64,000 bases of DNA, taken from NCBI RefSeq assembly GCF_033115175.1, contig NC_084840.1, positions 77,701,179 to 77,765,178 on the forward strand, read 5' to 3'. The position numbers and the translations under genes are program-made. Below, piece after piece: positions 23,040-34,531 of the stretch; the stretch's first letter is position 1, and every line of letters starts with the position of its first letter. This stretch comes from Lepus europaeus. Lineage: Eukaryota > Chordata > Mammalia > Lagomorpha > Leporidae. The notes beneath the pieces are model-generated. The model saw only the letters and a program-made list of their open reading frames with translations, did no database searches and was not told where the DNA came from.

Positions 23040-23385
23040 TTCCTCATTTGTAAACCAAGGACAAGGGCTCTGGAGCCAGCCAGCCTGGGATTCCAGTCCT
23101 CACCTTTCACAACCTTCACACTGTCCTTCCTGCGTGCGGCTACTGTTACTCCCTTCCTCCTTTCACAATGAGGAAGCTGAGACACAGAGAATTTAAGAAA
23201 CCAGCTCAGTGTCCCACCACTAGTGCGTAAATGGGAAAGCTGCGATTCGATCGCAGCTCTACAACACTGCCCCTCGTGCAGTGATTATCACAGGGCCTCT
23301 CCCCAGAACTGGCCAGGATTAGCGACAATGTTCTTAATCTACCTGGCATGCAGTAGGTGCTTAATAAATGACAGTTACCATTAAT
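23040..23385. repeat. MIR fragments in both orientations and L2/MIR tail
   Basis: CTCTGGAGCCAGCCAGCCTGGG (about 23070) reads as plus-strand MIR. CAATGAGGAAGCTGAGACACAG (about 23167) to GGGAAAGCTGCGATTCGATC reads as minus-strand MIR. GGCATGCAGTAGGTGCTTAA (23346-23365) is an L2/MIR 3' tail. Confidence 0.6.
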
Positions 23386-23976
23386 CCACCATTAAGGATT
23401 CTTTCCAGCCCCTATAAGGCTTGGCAACACACCTCCATTCACTAAAAGCCCAGGGGACAAGACAAGCATGGAGAGGAAACAGCAGCCAGCTCTCACATGT
23501 TATCTTGGGGAGACACGGGCTGGTGGGATCTCAGGTAAGACCTGGCCCCAGCACAAGTGTAATTTTAGATCCTCCTGGCTGGGGACAGAAGAGAGGACTG
23601 TGCATCAGACAGCAGAGACTTTCAGATTCCATGTGCTGAGCTAACCCTGCAGCCATCATCCAAAATCAAGGATGGTTGAACACATTTGGGTAGAAATCTT
23701 GGAGTGGTCCCTGTACGTATTAGAACAGAGTATTGGACAGTCATTGAATAGCAGTTCCCCCAGGGAGAAGAGAAGGGCTGGGAGCAGAAGAGCCAACACA
23801 GGGGCTCCAATGTGAATTACAGAACCACCTGGCAAAAGGAGCATGACGTCACCCTCCAGGGATAAACGCGGCTTAGATCCTAGCATTTTTGGCAGGGTGT
23901 CTCCTAAATTCTGCTGTAAGAAGACAGAGGTCTTCTTTCACAATGAGTTAGTTGTAGTCACTGTAGAGAACCTGGC
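23386..23976. other. Intergenic, no gene seen
   Basis: No repeat family or supported coding frame was recognised. Confidence 0.3.
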
Positions 23977-23988
23977 TGGAGGCTTGAC

Positions 23989-24329
23989 TTTTTTTTAAAG
24001 ATTTATTTATTTTACTTGAACATCAGAGTTACACAGAGAGAGGAGAGGCAGAGAGAAAGAGAGAGAGAGAGGTCTTCCATCCTGTGGTTCACTCCCCAAT
24101 TGGCTGCAATGGCCGGAGCTGCACCGATCCGAAGCCAGGAGCCAGGAGCTTCCTCTGGGTCTCCTACATGGGTACAGGGGCCCAAGGACTTAGGCCATCT
24201 TCTACTGCTTTCCCAGGCCACAGCAGAGAGCTGGACAGGAAGTGGATCAGCCGGGTCTCGAACTGGCGCCCATATGGGATGCCGCTTCAGGCCAGGGCAT
24301 TAACCCACTATGCCACAGCACCGGCCCCC
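23989..24329 (-). repeat. C-type SINE, first insertion at a shared target
   Basis: TAAAGATTTATTTATTTTAC, the inverted body, and a terminal ATGCCACAGCACCGGCCCC. Flanked by TGGAGGCTTGAC at 23977-23988 and TGGAGGCTTGACATTT at 24331-24346. Confidence 0.9.
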
Positions 24330-24361
24330 CTGGAGGCTTGACATTTGGAGGCTTGACATTT

Positions 24362-24704
24362 TTTTTTTTTTTTTGACAGGCAGGGTGGACAGTGAGAGAA
24401 GAGAGACAGACAAAAAGGTCTTCCTTTTGCCGTTGGTTCACCCTCCAATGGCCGCCGCGGTAGGCGCGCTGTGGCCGGCTCACCGCGCTGTTCCGATGGC
24501 AGGAGCCAGGTGCTTCTCCTGGTCTACCATGCGGGTGCAGGACCCAAGCACTTGGGCCATCCTCCACTGCACTCCCAGGCCACAGCAGAGAGCTGGCCTG
24601 GAAAAGGGGCAACCGGGACAGGATCGGTGCCCCGACCGGGACTAGAACCTGGTGTGCCGGTGCCGCAAGGCGGAGGATTAGCCTAGTGAGCCGCGGCGCC
24701 GGCT
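24362..24704 (-). repeat. Young C-type SINE (CSINE1-like), second insertion at the same target
   Basis: T-run, then GACAGGCAGGGTGGACAG through to GAGCCGCGGCGCCGGC. Flanked by GAGGCTTGACATTT at 24348-24361 and 24705-24718. Confidence 0.92.
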
Positions 24705-24718
24705 GAGGCTTGACATTT

Positions 24719-26215
24719 AATCCCAGTCTTTCAAGTCACAGACTTAACAAAGCTCTTGCAAATACGGGGACCTGCCCATGCTGCTTGAGCTTTGGTTAAA
24801 TGGGGATAGAGATATATTTTGGTTTTTCTCCCCGCCTCCTGGCAATCCAGCCAGAGCACATCTTCCTTGTGTGATCCCATACACCACCCCTGAACCTTGC
24901 GTGCCCAGAGCCTCTCTGCACTGGGCAGGAACAAGCAGGTGAGATGCAAAGGCCCCATTTAGTCTCAGAGCTGACGCGCCCCTTCCCCTCCCCAAAGCAG
25001 GGACCCTCAGAAGCAGAGCAGTAAAAGATCAGACGCTTCTTGCTAAAGACAGGAGCTAGGAGGCAGGGAGGTTGAAGTGAGCTGCTCCACAGCAAAGTGG
25101 AATAATGAATCCTGTTCCTCCCGTTGGCGCTTACTCTCCTGGACACGGTTTTTAAGGAATCTTTGCAGAGAAGCAGGACCACCAGGAGTGCTCAGTTGCA
25201 AATCTCAACCTCTCTCCCAACCTGCTGGGCTCCACGCGGGGAATGCTGGTCACAGAGGGAGAAGCAGTTGTGCTCATGTGCTCTGACTGTGCCCCTCTGT
25301 GAGGGTAGCAGTGTCCTGCGGGCATCCCCTGCCCCTGGCTGGGGGGCCCCAAACCCACAGATTATGTGTGAGTCCCTCACTGGAGCTGGCACAAGCCACC
25401 CTGACTCAGTTAACTCACAGAAGTGCAGCCCATCACACAACAGCCTCCGGATCCAGGGCTACCTGGGGCACACGGTGCCTGCCTTCATCGTCCAACCTGC
25501 CCCTGCCAACCCATGCTTTATCATCTTTTCCCTTCTTCCCCTCTTTCCTGGACGGAACCTCCAAGGCACCTGTCCCACCAAGACAAAATGTTCCCTGTGT
25601 GAAATGTTGTTGCTTTTATAATAAGGCAAGGGTGGAGAGGCCTGGGGGTTTGGAGCAGCAACGAGAAGACCCCACCAAATAGTCACGAATGTGCAGGATG
25701 TAAGAGGACCTGGCCTGGATCTTTAACTTCCTTCTCACTCTGTGTTCTTCTGTTGCAGACTTGGAGGCATTTGCCCAGCTAACATTTCCCTTTCCTTTCA
25801 GTCACTGAATAATTAGATTTACACAACCTCCCCCTACCCCCCAAAAAGGCACTATCTGACTGCAATGCCAAAGAACATTCCATCCATCTGTGGGGGAAAG
25901 AATTTATAAATATTACCTCGGCTTTCATGTGTTTTCACTGAGCTCCCTCATAAATCAGGACCCAGAGCTCCCGCACCCTCCAGGCTATATAAAGCACACC
26001 TCTGACTCCTGGGTTTCCAATTTTAAATCAAACAAAGCCAGCCCAGCCTCGCCGGCTCCTGTTTATCCTCACAGATTCCAGGGCTTGTTCAAAGCCAGCC
26101 AGTTAAAAATGACCCTTGGTTCCTGCTGGAGAAATGTAATGTCAAAATTCACGTAAGGGATAAGACAGCCCCATGAAGAAAAAAGCAGTGAGGGATGTGA
26201 GCCGTGTTTCTCCAC
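24719..26215. other. Unique segment with candidate regulatory motifs, no gene seen
   Basis: No repeat signature for about 1.5 kb. Visible motifs include an AP-1 consensus TGACTCA at 25402-25408, a TEAD-type CATTCC at 25876-25881 and a strong TATA-like TATATAAA at 25986-25993. Open frames of up to 165 codons overlap in several frames and have no recognisable product. Confidence 0.35.
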
Positions 26216-26275
26216 CAGAAAAAAAAAAAAGAAAGAAAAGAAAAGGCAGAAAATAAAAATAAAATAATAGAAAAC
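26216..26275. repeat. A-rich (GAAA/AAAT) simple tract
   Basis: Runs of AAAAGAAAGAAAAGAAAAGG then AAATAAAAATAAAATAATAG. Confidence 0.7.
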
Positions 26276-26338
26276 CCAAAGCTATCTCTGAGAAAGGTCT
26301 GGCCCTACACCATGGGCCAATGTCCAGCTTTTTGGGTG

Positions 26339-26352
26339 GTTTCTATAGCAAC
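26339..26352 (+). promoter_or_regulatory. RFX X-box-like site
   Basis: GTTTCTATAGCAAC has two RFX half-sites facing each other (GTTTC and inverted GTTGC). One half-site is a perfect match to the RFX half-site, the other has one change. Position-only evidence. Confidence 0.35.
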
Positions 26353-27079
26353 AGGTTCTCAGATAGGAATCTGGACTGGACAAGAAAGGGCAAAAGAGCT
26401 GCAACTGGAGCCACTGTGAAAAGACCTCTCTTGAGGCCTCCTCATCAGGTACAAGGCTGGGTGCTGGGTGGGATGGATCACCTTCCTCTAAGGACAAAGA
26501 ACTGGGAAAGATGGCAGGGTGGCAATAGCCAGAGCAGAAAGCGCATGCGGGATCCATGAAGGAACCACACTCAGTCCCTTTAACACTTTCTCTAGGTCTT
26601 TCACATCTTTCTAGCATTTTCATAACTACTTAGAAGAGGAAAGGAGCCAATCATTGAGTACAGAAAGAGGAGGCTGAACATCAGGTGGGTTGGCCCCCTG
26701 GAAGCAACTTGCGCATCTGGAGGGAGTTGCAAATCTAGGAAGCAACCTATATTCTAGAATAAGTCTAAAGTACAAAAAAATGAGATAACATTTCCTCCCA
26801 CATGTCAAGTAGCTGTAGATGCCTCCATGCCCCACATTATAGCTGCTCCTCCCAAATTAAGTCATACTCAGTACCTCAAGAGTTTCTTATAAGACACCTG
26901 CACAGTCCATTTCCTGCACTGGTAGTTTGGCTCTTGACATGCCAGCTTTTCAAAGTCCCTTTTGCTGATGTATCACTGGTCCCCAGTGAAATGTGACCAA
27001 CATTAAGGACAGAGGGACCACACCTCCCTGTTCTGAGGATCTACTTCTAAGAAAGTGGTCCAATGCAGGATTGGATTCG

Positions 27080-27250
27080 GACAATACGCTATTCATTCAA
27101 CAAATGAGTACTGTGCATGTGTGTGTGCTAGACTTTAGGGGACACACAAATGAAGACCCTCAAGTCAGAGAAGGAAGATTAGCACACAAAGGGTTATATA
27201 ACAATTAACAAAGGATAAAATGGTGCTCTGGAAGCCAAGATACCACCAGC
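27080..27250 (-). repeat. L2 fragment
   Basis: CTATTCATTCAACAAATGAG followed by a diverged size/age block and AGGATAAAATGG. It is the inverted L2 3' end, partly eroded. Confidence 0.5.
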
Positions 27251-27559
27251 AACTGTTCAGCACAAGCAAGAGACAGAGTGGGTAATGGGAAAGACTTCCC
27301 AGAGAAACAAGCCACTAGCCAGGTCTTGCTGGCAGCCAGGCAGATAAAGTGGGCAGAGGTGTCCCAGGCAAAACTAACAGTGTGTGAAAAGGCATAGGAG
27401 CACAAATGAGCAAAATGCCTGTCTGCCTCCTCTGTGTGCAGCCACTTGCTACCCACCCTTATGAACTAGGGGCTGATGCCAAATCCTCCAGGACTTCCCA
27501 AGTCCCCTAACCATCGCCCCCAGGCTAGCGGGAGACTTCTCTGTCACCCATAACGCTTG
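27251..27559. other. Intergenic, no gene seen
   Basis: A short minus-strand frame at 27205-27456 has no recognisable product. Confidence 0.3.
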
Positions 27560-27735
27560 TTGCGGGTCTGTAACCTCAAGACTCACATGATTGCTTTGCT
27601 ATCTGTTTATTTTCCATCTTCCTTCCAACTGAACTAGTAACTCCTCCAGTTGTTTGTTTCGGTGTCTGAGTGTCTAGCGTAGAACTGGCTTGGAGTTGCT
27701 GTTCAATACAAGTGTGTTGATTGAGTGAACAGAGA
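27560..27735 (+). repeat. L2 3' end
   Basis: Ends GCTGTTCAATACAAGTGTGT TGATTGAGTGAAC after a GTGTCTGAGTGTCTAGCG block, as in L2 tails. Confidence 0.6.
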
Positions 27736-30099
27736 AACTTAGTATGCCCTGGTTAGAGATGTTAGAGGAGACTGTGGAAGGGCAGGCACATGTGAGGAGG
27801 CGAAGAGCTCCTGCTGCCATTCTAAGGTGTCTGGGCTTAACACTATAATAGTAGAAAGATGTGGGCTACTGTTGTACAGGGGATTTATTTTGCAGGGGTG
27901 GAGGGGTGAGGAGTGGGAATCACACTGGCAGCCATTTGAAGATAAAGATTAGAAATGAAGACAGAGGAACTAGTTAGGAAATCTGTGTAACAACCCAAGT
28001 TAGAGATGCAGGGTTTTGAAGCAAGATGGTAGTGATAGGGTGTGAACAATGACAGGAAGAGAAAAATGGGTTAAAATGTTAAGAAACCAAATTTGACGTG
28101 GAATTCAGAGAAGGAAGAGGCTTAAGCAATTTGCCTAATATTTCTACCCTTTCTTAAAAGTGAGAATTGAGAAATAGAAGAGTTTTTATTCTATTTTCGT
28201 GTCTGGACACATGTAGAGGATGGACAAGATATTTTTTAGTCTTGTGAATTTGCAGGTAATGGAACTTAAAGTAGCCAGAGTAGGAGTTCAAGACTGGGCT
28301 GGGTTGAAGATCTGAGCAGCCATCAGTGTACACGAAGCCATAGGATTGGGTAAGAAAACCCAGGGAGAATGTAGAGTGAGGAGAGAAACAAAGCAAAGAT
28401 GGAATCCTAACCTTAGTTCTTCCACTGCTTTCACATGCAGTTGTACAGGGCACATTCCTAGAAGACCCCAAGATTGATGTAACACTCTCCCATTCTATCT
28501 TGAAATTCTTAATTTTTGAACTAGCAGCTTTGTATTTTCATTTTGTACTGGGCACCACTTTATCTTTTCCTTAGATCTAGAGCAGAGCCTGCCACATAGG
28601 AACAGTTGATAACTCAGACTGTGTCTCCATCAGGCCCCAACCTAGCACCCTCCCACACTGGAGATCAAAGCAGAATCTTAGTGGATGGGCTGGTGTCTGT
28701 TTCCACCCAGCCTGTTAACACAACTTTGTTTTTTTGTGAACTTCTTTGTCCAGAAATCACTGCTGATATTGTCAGATTACACCATGGATATGGGGGTGAC
28801 TGCTCCAGTCTTAGCAGTCCTACTCTCAGATTTGAGAAAACCCAGACACCAAACAACGTGTTACTCTTCACCCCCTACAGGACCATCAGCCAGGCTGGGA
28901 CACCTGGTCTTCAACTTGTCCCTGTCCACAGCAGGCATGAAGCCCTAGACCTATCCCTGGGCTGTCCCAGCCAAGACAATAGTTCTAGTTGGGAAAGAGA
29001 TTGTAACAACCCAGACTGTGTAATCAGCTTGGCTAGAGATTGTAAACTCTCCTCCAACATATTCTGTCTCTCATTATCACCACCACTAAAGGAAGGAAAG
29101 AGGCAGAAGCCCAAGTTAAAGAATTGTGATTCTTTTGCTTGGGAAAGAAAACACTTCACGGTGATTGGATTAAGGTTCAGAAAGGGAGATTAGGCAGAAG
29201 TTCTCCTTTTCCAGTAAAAATCTAATGGTTTCAAACAAAAAAACAGTCTTAAACATCAGAAGAGAAGATTTTGATCAGATTTCAAGAAGAATTTCACAAA
29301 AGCGCAGATTTGGAAACCTTTAGAGAGGAAACCAAACTGGAGAAAATTTAACCTGCATGGAAGCCTTGCCTTTACAGAACAAAAGGCATCTTTGTACTTC
29401 TTGAAGTCCCTATCACAGTGCTCTGTGCAGAGAACTCTCCCTATCACACTGACCATGAATAAGCAAATGCCTAAAGTTATGCATGAAAGCTTTGTGCAAA
29501 CATCCCAAGAGATACTTCTTGCATTTCCAAGAACTAAACTATCCAAATAAAAATTCTTAGCCAAACTGCCCTAATTTTAAAAGAGGGTTTTCAGTGCTTG
29601 AATCCAGAGTCTTGGAAGTCTTATGCAAGTCCCAGTTCTGCGCAGTCACAATTTAAAAAAAATAAAAGTGTTCCCAAAGGAGATGCGGGGGATTGAGTAA
29701 AACTCTGTTTGTAACCCAAAACCTGTGAGGAAACTTTAGTTCTCTTGCCAGACAGAGATTTCCACTAAAAGGGTACAAAAATATACTAAGAGGTTTTGCA
29801 ACAACCAAGCTCTCTTTAAAAAAAATGTTATGGGGACATCATGAAACTACAGAGAACAGCTAAAAAGAATGTCCCTAGAACACAGGACTTCAATAAGGCA
29901 AATGGAATGTGATGCTGGAATCCATTCCCTTCAGCATTTTTTATTTCTAAATAATCAACTTGCTGGAAGAGACAGAAGTACATGGGAAAAAGGGAAAATT
30001 CCCTCATAGGTGGTTATATCTTCATCACTGGAGCTTCTGCTCGCCTGGAGACAAAGCTGCATCGGTGGTGTTTAGAGGAGGAACAAGCACATGCTGATT
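27736..30099. other. Intergenic, no supported gene
   Basis: About 27800-28080 reads like the unclassified old repeat at 11691-12103. A 195-codon plus-strand open frame lies at 28606-29193 but has no recognisable domain, no homology that I can see and a competing 82-codon minus frame. No promoter or polyadenylation context was found. Confidence 0.3.
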
Positions 30100-30240
30100 T
30101 CAATGCATATTTCATTCACTCATTCATCCATTTATCAACCTCACAATTATCTATTGAAGATCTGCTATGTGACAGGCACTATGCTGTTTACTAGGCATAG
30201 AGAGCTTCTTGACTCCAGGTAACTAACGTTTAGTACAATG
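30100..30240 (-). repeat. L2 3' end
   Basis: TTCATTCACTCATTCATCCA, TATCTATTGAAGATCTGCTA, TGTGACAGGCACTATGCTGT: inverted L2 tail. Confidence 0.7.
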
Positions 30241-30827
30241 ACACAAACAAATGTGTCACACACATCTTGAAACTCCAATATCTCAAATATTGGTCATGGA
30301 ACCCAAGGAAGAACAAAAAAATATGTGTGGTGCATTCATAATTGTGTAAGTTCCATTATATTTCGGCCTTGATAAAAACTAAATCCTCCACTTGCCATTT
30401 TATACGGTTTGGCTCCTGGCTGTACACATTTTCACCTTATTTCTCTTTTTCTTCCCCCAAATTTCTGGGGTCCAGCACCATGGGGTACATTTGCATGGCA
30501 ATGAGACCACAGGCTCTGGATTGTATGCCATGATGCTAATGGGTGGTTGAAATACTCCCAAACCATGTCTATATCAGGACATTTGGAGATTATTTAACTG
30601 TACATGAAGTGATGCAAGCAGCCTCAGATAGAGTGGGAAGAGATAGCAGTCCAGACTGATTACAATTGACACAGATGTTATGAAAACATATGCCTATGTG
30701 ATCACACTGTGGAAGGAGTGCTACAAGAGAGGGCCCAAAACAGAAGCCTGAGCTAGATTTTTATCATGATCAATACATACTTGGGTAAAGGGCTAAATAC
30801 TGTGAGCATCTAACTATATTCAGCCTT
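30241..30827. other. Intergenic, no gene seen
   Basis: No repeat family or supported coding frame was recognised. Confidence 0.3.
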
Positions 30828-30839
30828 TTGAGTAATCTT

Positions 30840-30891
30840 TTTTTTTTAAGGTTTATTTATTTATTTGAAAGGCAGAGCTACAGAAAGGCAG

Positions 30892-30931
<40 letters not shown>

Positions 30932-31187
30932 CTTTTATGGCCTGGTCCACTCCCCAGATGGCTGCAACAGCTGGATCTGAGTCAATACGAAGCCAGGAGC
31001 CAGGAGCTTCTTCCAGGTTTCCCATGCGGGTGCAGGGACCCAAGACTTGAGCCATCTTCTACTGTTTTCCCAGGTCATAGCAGAGAGCTGAATTGGAAAC
31101 GGAGCAGCCAGGACTTGAACTGGCACCCATATGGGATGCCAGCACCACAGGCAGTGGCCATACCCACCATGCCACAGTGCTGGCCCC
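30840..31187 (-). repeat. C-type SINE
   Basis: TAAGGTTTATTTATTTATTT, GA run at about 30896-30929, inverted body to GCCACAGTGCTGGCCCC. Perfect 12-bp target duplication TTGAGTAATCTT at 30828-30839 and 31188-31199. Confidence 0.93.
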
Positions 31188-31471
31188 TTGAGTAATCTTG
31201 ATTCACATTTTTCCCTGTGGTGAACAAAGAGAAGTCATCTCAATTATTTACATTCCACGACTTACGTTGCCTCAGATTGTGTTCAAGAGTCATAAACACA
31301 CTTAAATCAGGCTCCTTGATAAATGCCAATAAAAGATGCTGTGACGCTAATTCCTTTCTTCTATTTTTAGATCTGACTTCCTCTCTTCCTCTCCATGGTC
31401 CCCTACCCCTACTTCACTATTGCGTGGACTTTTCTGTGCCAGACTTTTCAGGCTGCCCATTTTCTATTTCT

Positions 31472-32170
31472 TTTTTTTTTTTTTATTAAACTTTTATTTA
31501 ATGAATATAAATTTCCAAAGTATAGCTTATGGGTTACAATGGCTTCTCCCCTCCCACAACCTCCCTCCCGCCCGCAACCCTCCCCCCTCCCGCTCCCTTT
31601 CCCCTTCCATTCATGTAAAGATTCATTTTCAATTCTCTTTGTATACAGAAGATCAATTTAGTATATATTAGGTAAAGATTTCAACATTTTGCCCATATAG
31701 CAATATCAAGTGAAAAAACTACCATTGGATTACTAATTATAGTATTAAATAGCAATGTACAGCACATTAAAGACAGAGATCCTACATAATTTTTTTTTCA
31801 AAATAATTAATTTTCTATGCCATTTCCATTTTAACACCAGGTTGTTTTTTTTTTTTTTCATTTCCAATTCTCTTTATATACAGAAGATCACTTCAGTATA
31901 TAATTAGCAAAGACCTCATCAGTCTGCGCCCACACAGAAACGCAAAGTATAAAAATACTGTTTCAGTACCAGTCATAGCATCACTTGGCTTTAGACGACA
32001 CATTAGGGACAGATCCCGCATGGGGTGTAAGTACACAGTGACTCCTGTTGCTGACTTAACAATTTGACACTCCTGTTCATGGCGTCAGTAATCTCCCTAG
32101 GCTCTAGTCATGAGTTGCCAGGGCTATGGAAGCCTTTAGAGTTCGCTAATCCTCACTGTCTTCAATTCTC
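31472..32170 (-). mobile_element. Rabbit-type L1 3' UTR fragment
   Basis: T-run then ATTAAACTTTTATTTAATGA, ATTTCCAAAGTATAGCTTAT, a C-rich CCCTCCCGCCCGCAACCC stretch and TTTGTATACAGAAGATCAAT. The end matches, inverted, the 112-bp insertion at 7778-7889. A second T-run at about 31844-31858 and a repeat of the ATATACAGAAGATCA motif lie inside, suggesting a duplicated tail module. No ORF2 sequence is present. Confidence 0.8.
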
Positions 32171-32204
32171 TTGATAAATCTTTTCACTGCTCTCTTTCCA
32201 TTCT

Positions 32205-32340
32205 TTGCTTCTGAAGGCCCATACAGCTCAGCTTCTTCTTTCCCTTCCTCTCCTGTACTATCTCTTCTTTCCTTACTTTCCTTTCTCCTCTTCACCTCTC
32301 TCTCTCCTCTCCCTGCCCCCTCTTGCAGTCATGGTCATCT
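32205..32340 (+). repeat. Polypyrimidine tract
   Basis: Nearly pure C/T from about 32226 to 32330, with units such as TTCTTTCCCTTCCTCTCC and CACCTCTCTCTCTCCTCTCC. An open frame reads through it, rich in Leu, Ser and Phe, and is not a gene. Confidence 0.6.
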
Positions 32341-33117
32341 CTACTTCTAGGTCTCTGCTCCTCTTTTTCTCTCCTTATTTAACTCTAAACTCTTTCTCTA
32401 ACTATTGTCCTGTGTCTTTCATTTCTTTTACTCTGGATTCTATCTTTCCCCAGTGTCTTCCACTTCTTTCCAAATGCAACTCAAACTCCATGCTATCTGA
32501 ATATAATTTCCCTCATTTATTCACTAATTGTTAAAGAATTTGTTTGTTCCTAGGACATAGCCTTATTGCAGGTCATGTTCCTTCCTGTGGCATGAAATCT
32601 CTTGAGTACACTTTTCCTTTCAGACTGCAGAGCAAGGAGGAGAAAGGCCAGAAACCAAGGGCCTCCTGCTATTGTGTTCATGAGCACTTCCCTCGAGGAG
32701 AAGATTCCCTGTTATGTCCTACAGCTCAGACACAAGGCGGGAGCCAAGAGGAGAGCACATTCCAGGTGTTTGAGGATCCTTTCTCTTTTTATTTTTCCAT
32801 TTCATCTTTTTTTTTTTTTTGACTCTCTACAGAAGCCTACACTGTGTGTGTTTATTATTCAGTTAACAAGTCCTATTGGAACATTCTCAATGAACTATGA
32901 AGAGGAAAACAAAGTTCTTGCCTTAAAAAACTCAGTCTGCAGGTTGTATGGACACAAAATCATCACTGCAAACAAGTAGAGGATATCAAAGTAATAAATG
33001 AATGCTTCTAACTACAAATGTACCAGGTCAGAGAAAGCAGAGCCAAGCACAAGCTGGAAGAACCAGAGTGAGGGCTTACACACAATGGAGACAGAGTAGC
33101 TGTGAAAGGCACCAGAC
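32341..33117. other. Intergenic, no gene seen
   Basis: Includes a T-run at about 32807-32820. Open frames at 32544-32979 overlap it and have no recognisable product. Confidence 0.3.
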
Positions 33118-33500
33118 CCAGTCTTACCTTTGCTCAGGCTGCCATAAGAAATACTACACACTGGGTAGATTAAGCAACAGACATGTATCTCTCACAGTTC
33201 TAGAGGCTGGAACAAGCAAGATCAAGGTATCAACAGGGTTTAAGTCCTGGCAAGGGCCCTCTTCCCTGTTCACAAACAGCTGCTATCTCGTTATGTCCTC
33301 ACACGGAAGACAGTGGGCAAGCTCTCTTGTGTCTATTCTTATAAGAACATCAATCCTGTTAGATCAGGGCCCCATCCTTAGGACCTTATTTAATCTTAAT
33401 TACCTCCATTAAGTTCATACCACCAAATACAGTCACACTGGTGGTTGTGGCTTCACATATGAATCTGGGTAGGCACCAACATTCAGACCATAAGCAAAGT
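33118..33500 (-). repeat. MLT1/MST-type MaLR LTR
   Basis: TTTGCTCAGGCTGCCATAAG, CTCACAGTTCTAGAGGCTGG, CTTATAAGAACATCAATCCT and GACCTTATTTAATCTTAATT are in the order of an inverted MaLR LTR. Confidence 0.75.
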
Positions 33501-33929
33501 CCCTTCAACCCAAAAAGTTAAGGAACCACCCAGACTTCAGGCATGACCAGTGTCCCAAAGGAAGGGAGGCTGTGGAGCTCTCTCATTACATGGGGTTTTC
33601 TTTGGTTTCTTTGAATTAAAAGTTCTAGAAGTCTTAGTCCTGTGAAGATTGAAATATTACTGGTGTAGCTGGTGAAAATACCGACAGCCCAACCTGTCCT
33701 GCACTATTAAGGTCTCGAAAAGCCACTGTTGCAGATCAGGACTCAACTGAGCATGACTTTCTTCTCCAAGAGACCTGGAGCAATCCAGCCTGAACGTGTA
33801 CACATCCCTCCAGAAATGTCCAGATGCGGCCCAGCTAAAGTTGTAAATAAAATTCATATTGCCCAGAAGACCCATTTCTCAAGGTTCAATTTTATTTCTG
33901 AACAGTTTTAGAAGAAATACTTCATTTCC
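33501..33929. other. Intergenic, no gene seen
   Basis: Two short overlapping opposite-strand frames at 33657-33911 have no recognisable product. Confidence 0.3.
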
Positions 33930-34085
33930 CCCGAGAAAAATTCAAGGCCTACCACATGCCTGGCACTGAGCTGGTACAATAATAGCTATAATAGCAAACA
34001 AAAAATCCTTGTCCTCAAAGAGCTTAGATGATTATCTATGACTAAGTAAATTATATTACACCACAGTTTGAAGGTGATAAGAGGA
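33930..34085 (-). repeat. L2 fragment
   Basis: GCCTACCACATGCCTGGCAC and AAAATCCTTGTCCTCAAAGA GCTTAGATGATT match the inverted L2 tail. Confidence 0.6.
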
Positions 34086-34129
34086 GGGAACAAGTAAACC
34101 ATGAAAGTACTAGAAGCCAGGCATCCTTC

Positions 34130-34512
34130 TCCATTTTTTGCTACTATGCCTAAGACTGGATGGTCAGTAATAAAATAGAAATTTATTGGGCTGCTGATTC
34201 TGGAGGCTAGGAAGTTCAAGAGCAGGTGCTGGTGTCTGGTGAAGACCTTCACGCTGCATCATAACAAAGCAGCAAGGCAAGAAAGCAAGCAAGAGAAGGT
34301 AGAGGAAAGCAGGCCAAACTCAATCTTTTTAGTATAAACACTCTCCTGTGATAAGTAACCTGCTTCCACCATAATGGCTTTATTCCATTCGGGAGGTTGG
34401 TACTCCCATGACCTGATCACTTGTTAAATGTCTAACCTCTATTTAATATCATTGCAATGTCAATTAAATTAAATTTCAACCTGAGTTTTGGAGGGAATGT
34501 TCAAACGATAGC
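34130..34512 (-). repeat. MST-type MaLR LTR
   Basis: ATAGAAATTTATTGGGCTGC, GATTCTGGAGGCTAGGAAGT, CACCATAATGGCTTTATTCC and CAACCTGAGTTTTGGAGGGA form an inverted MaLR LTR. Confidence 0.72.
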
Positions 34513-34531
34513 TCCAAGAAAAGAGAGTATT

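Noticed and set aside
32205..32534. 109-codon hydrophobic frame that looked like a membrane protein
   Set aside because: Leu/Ser/Phe richness comes from the polypyrimidine tract.
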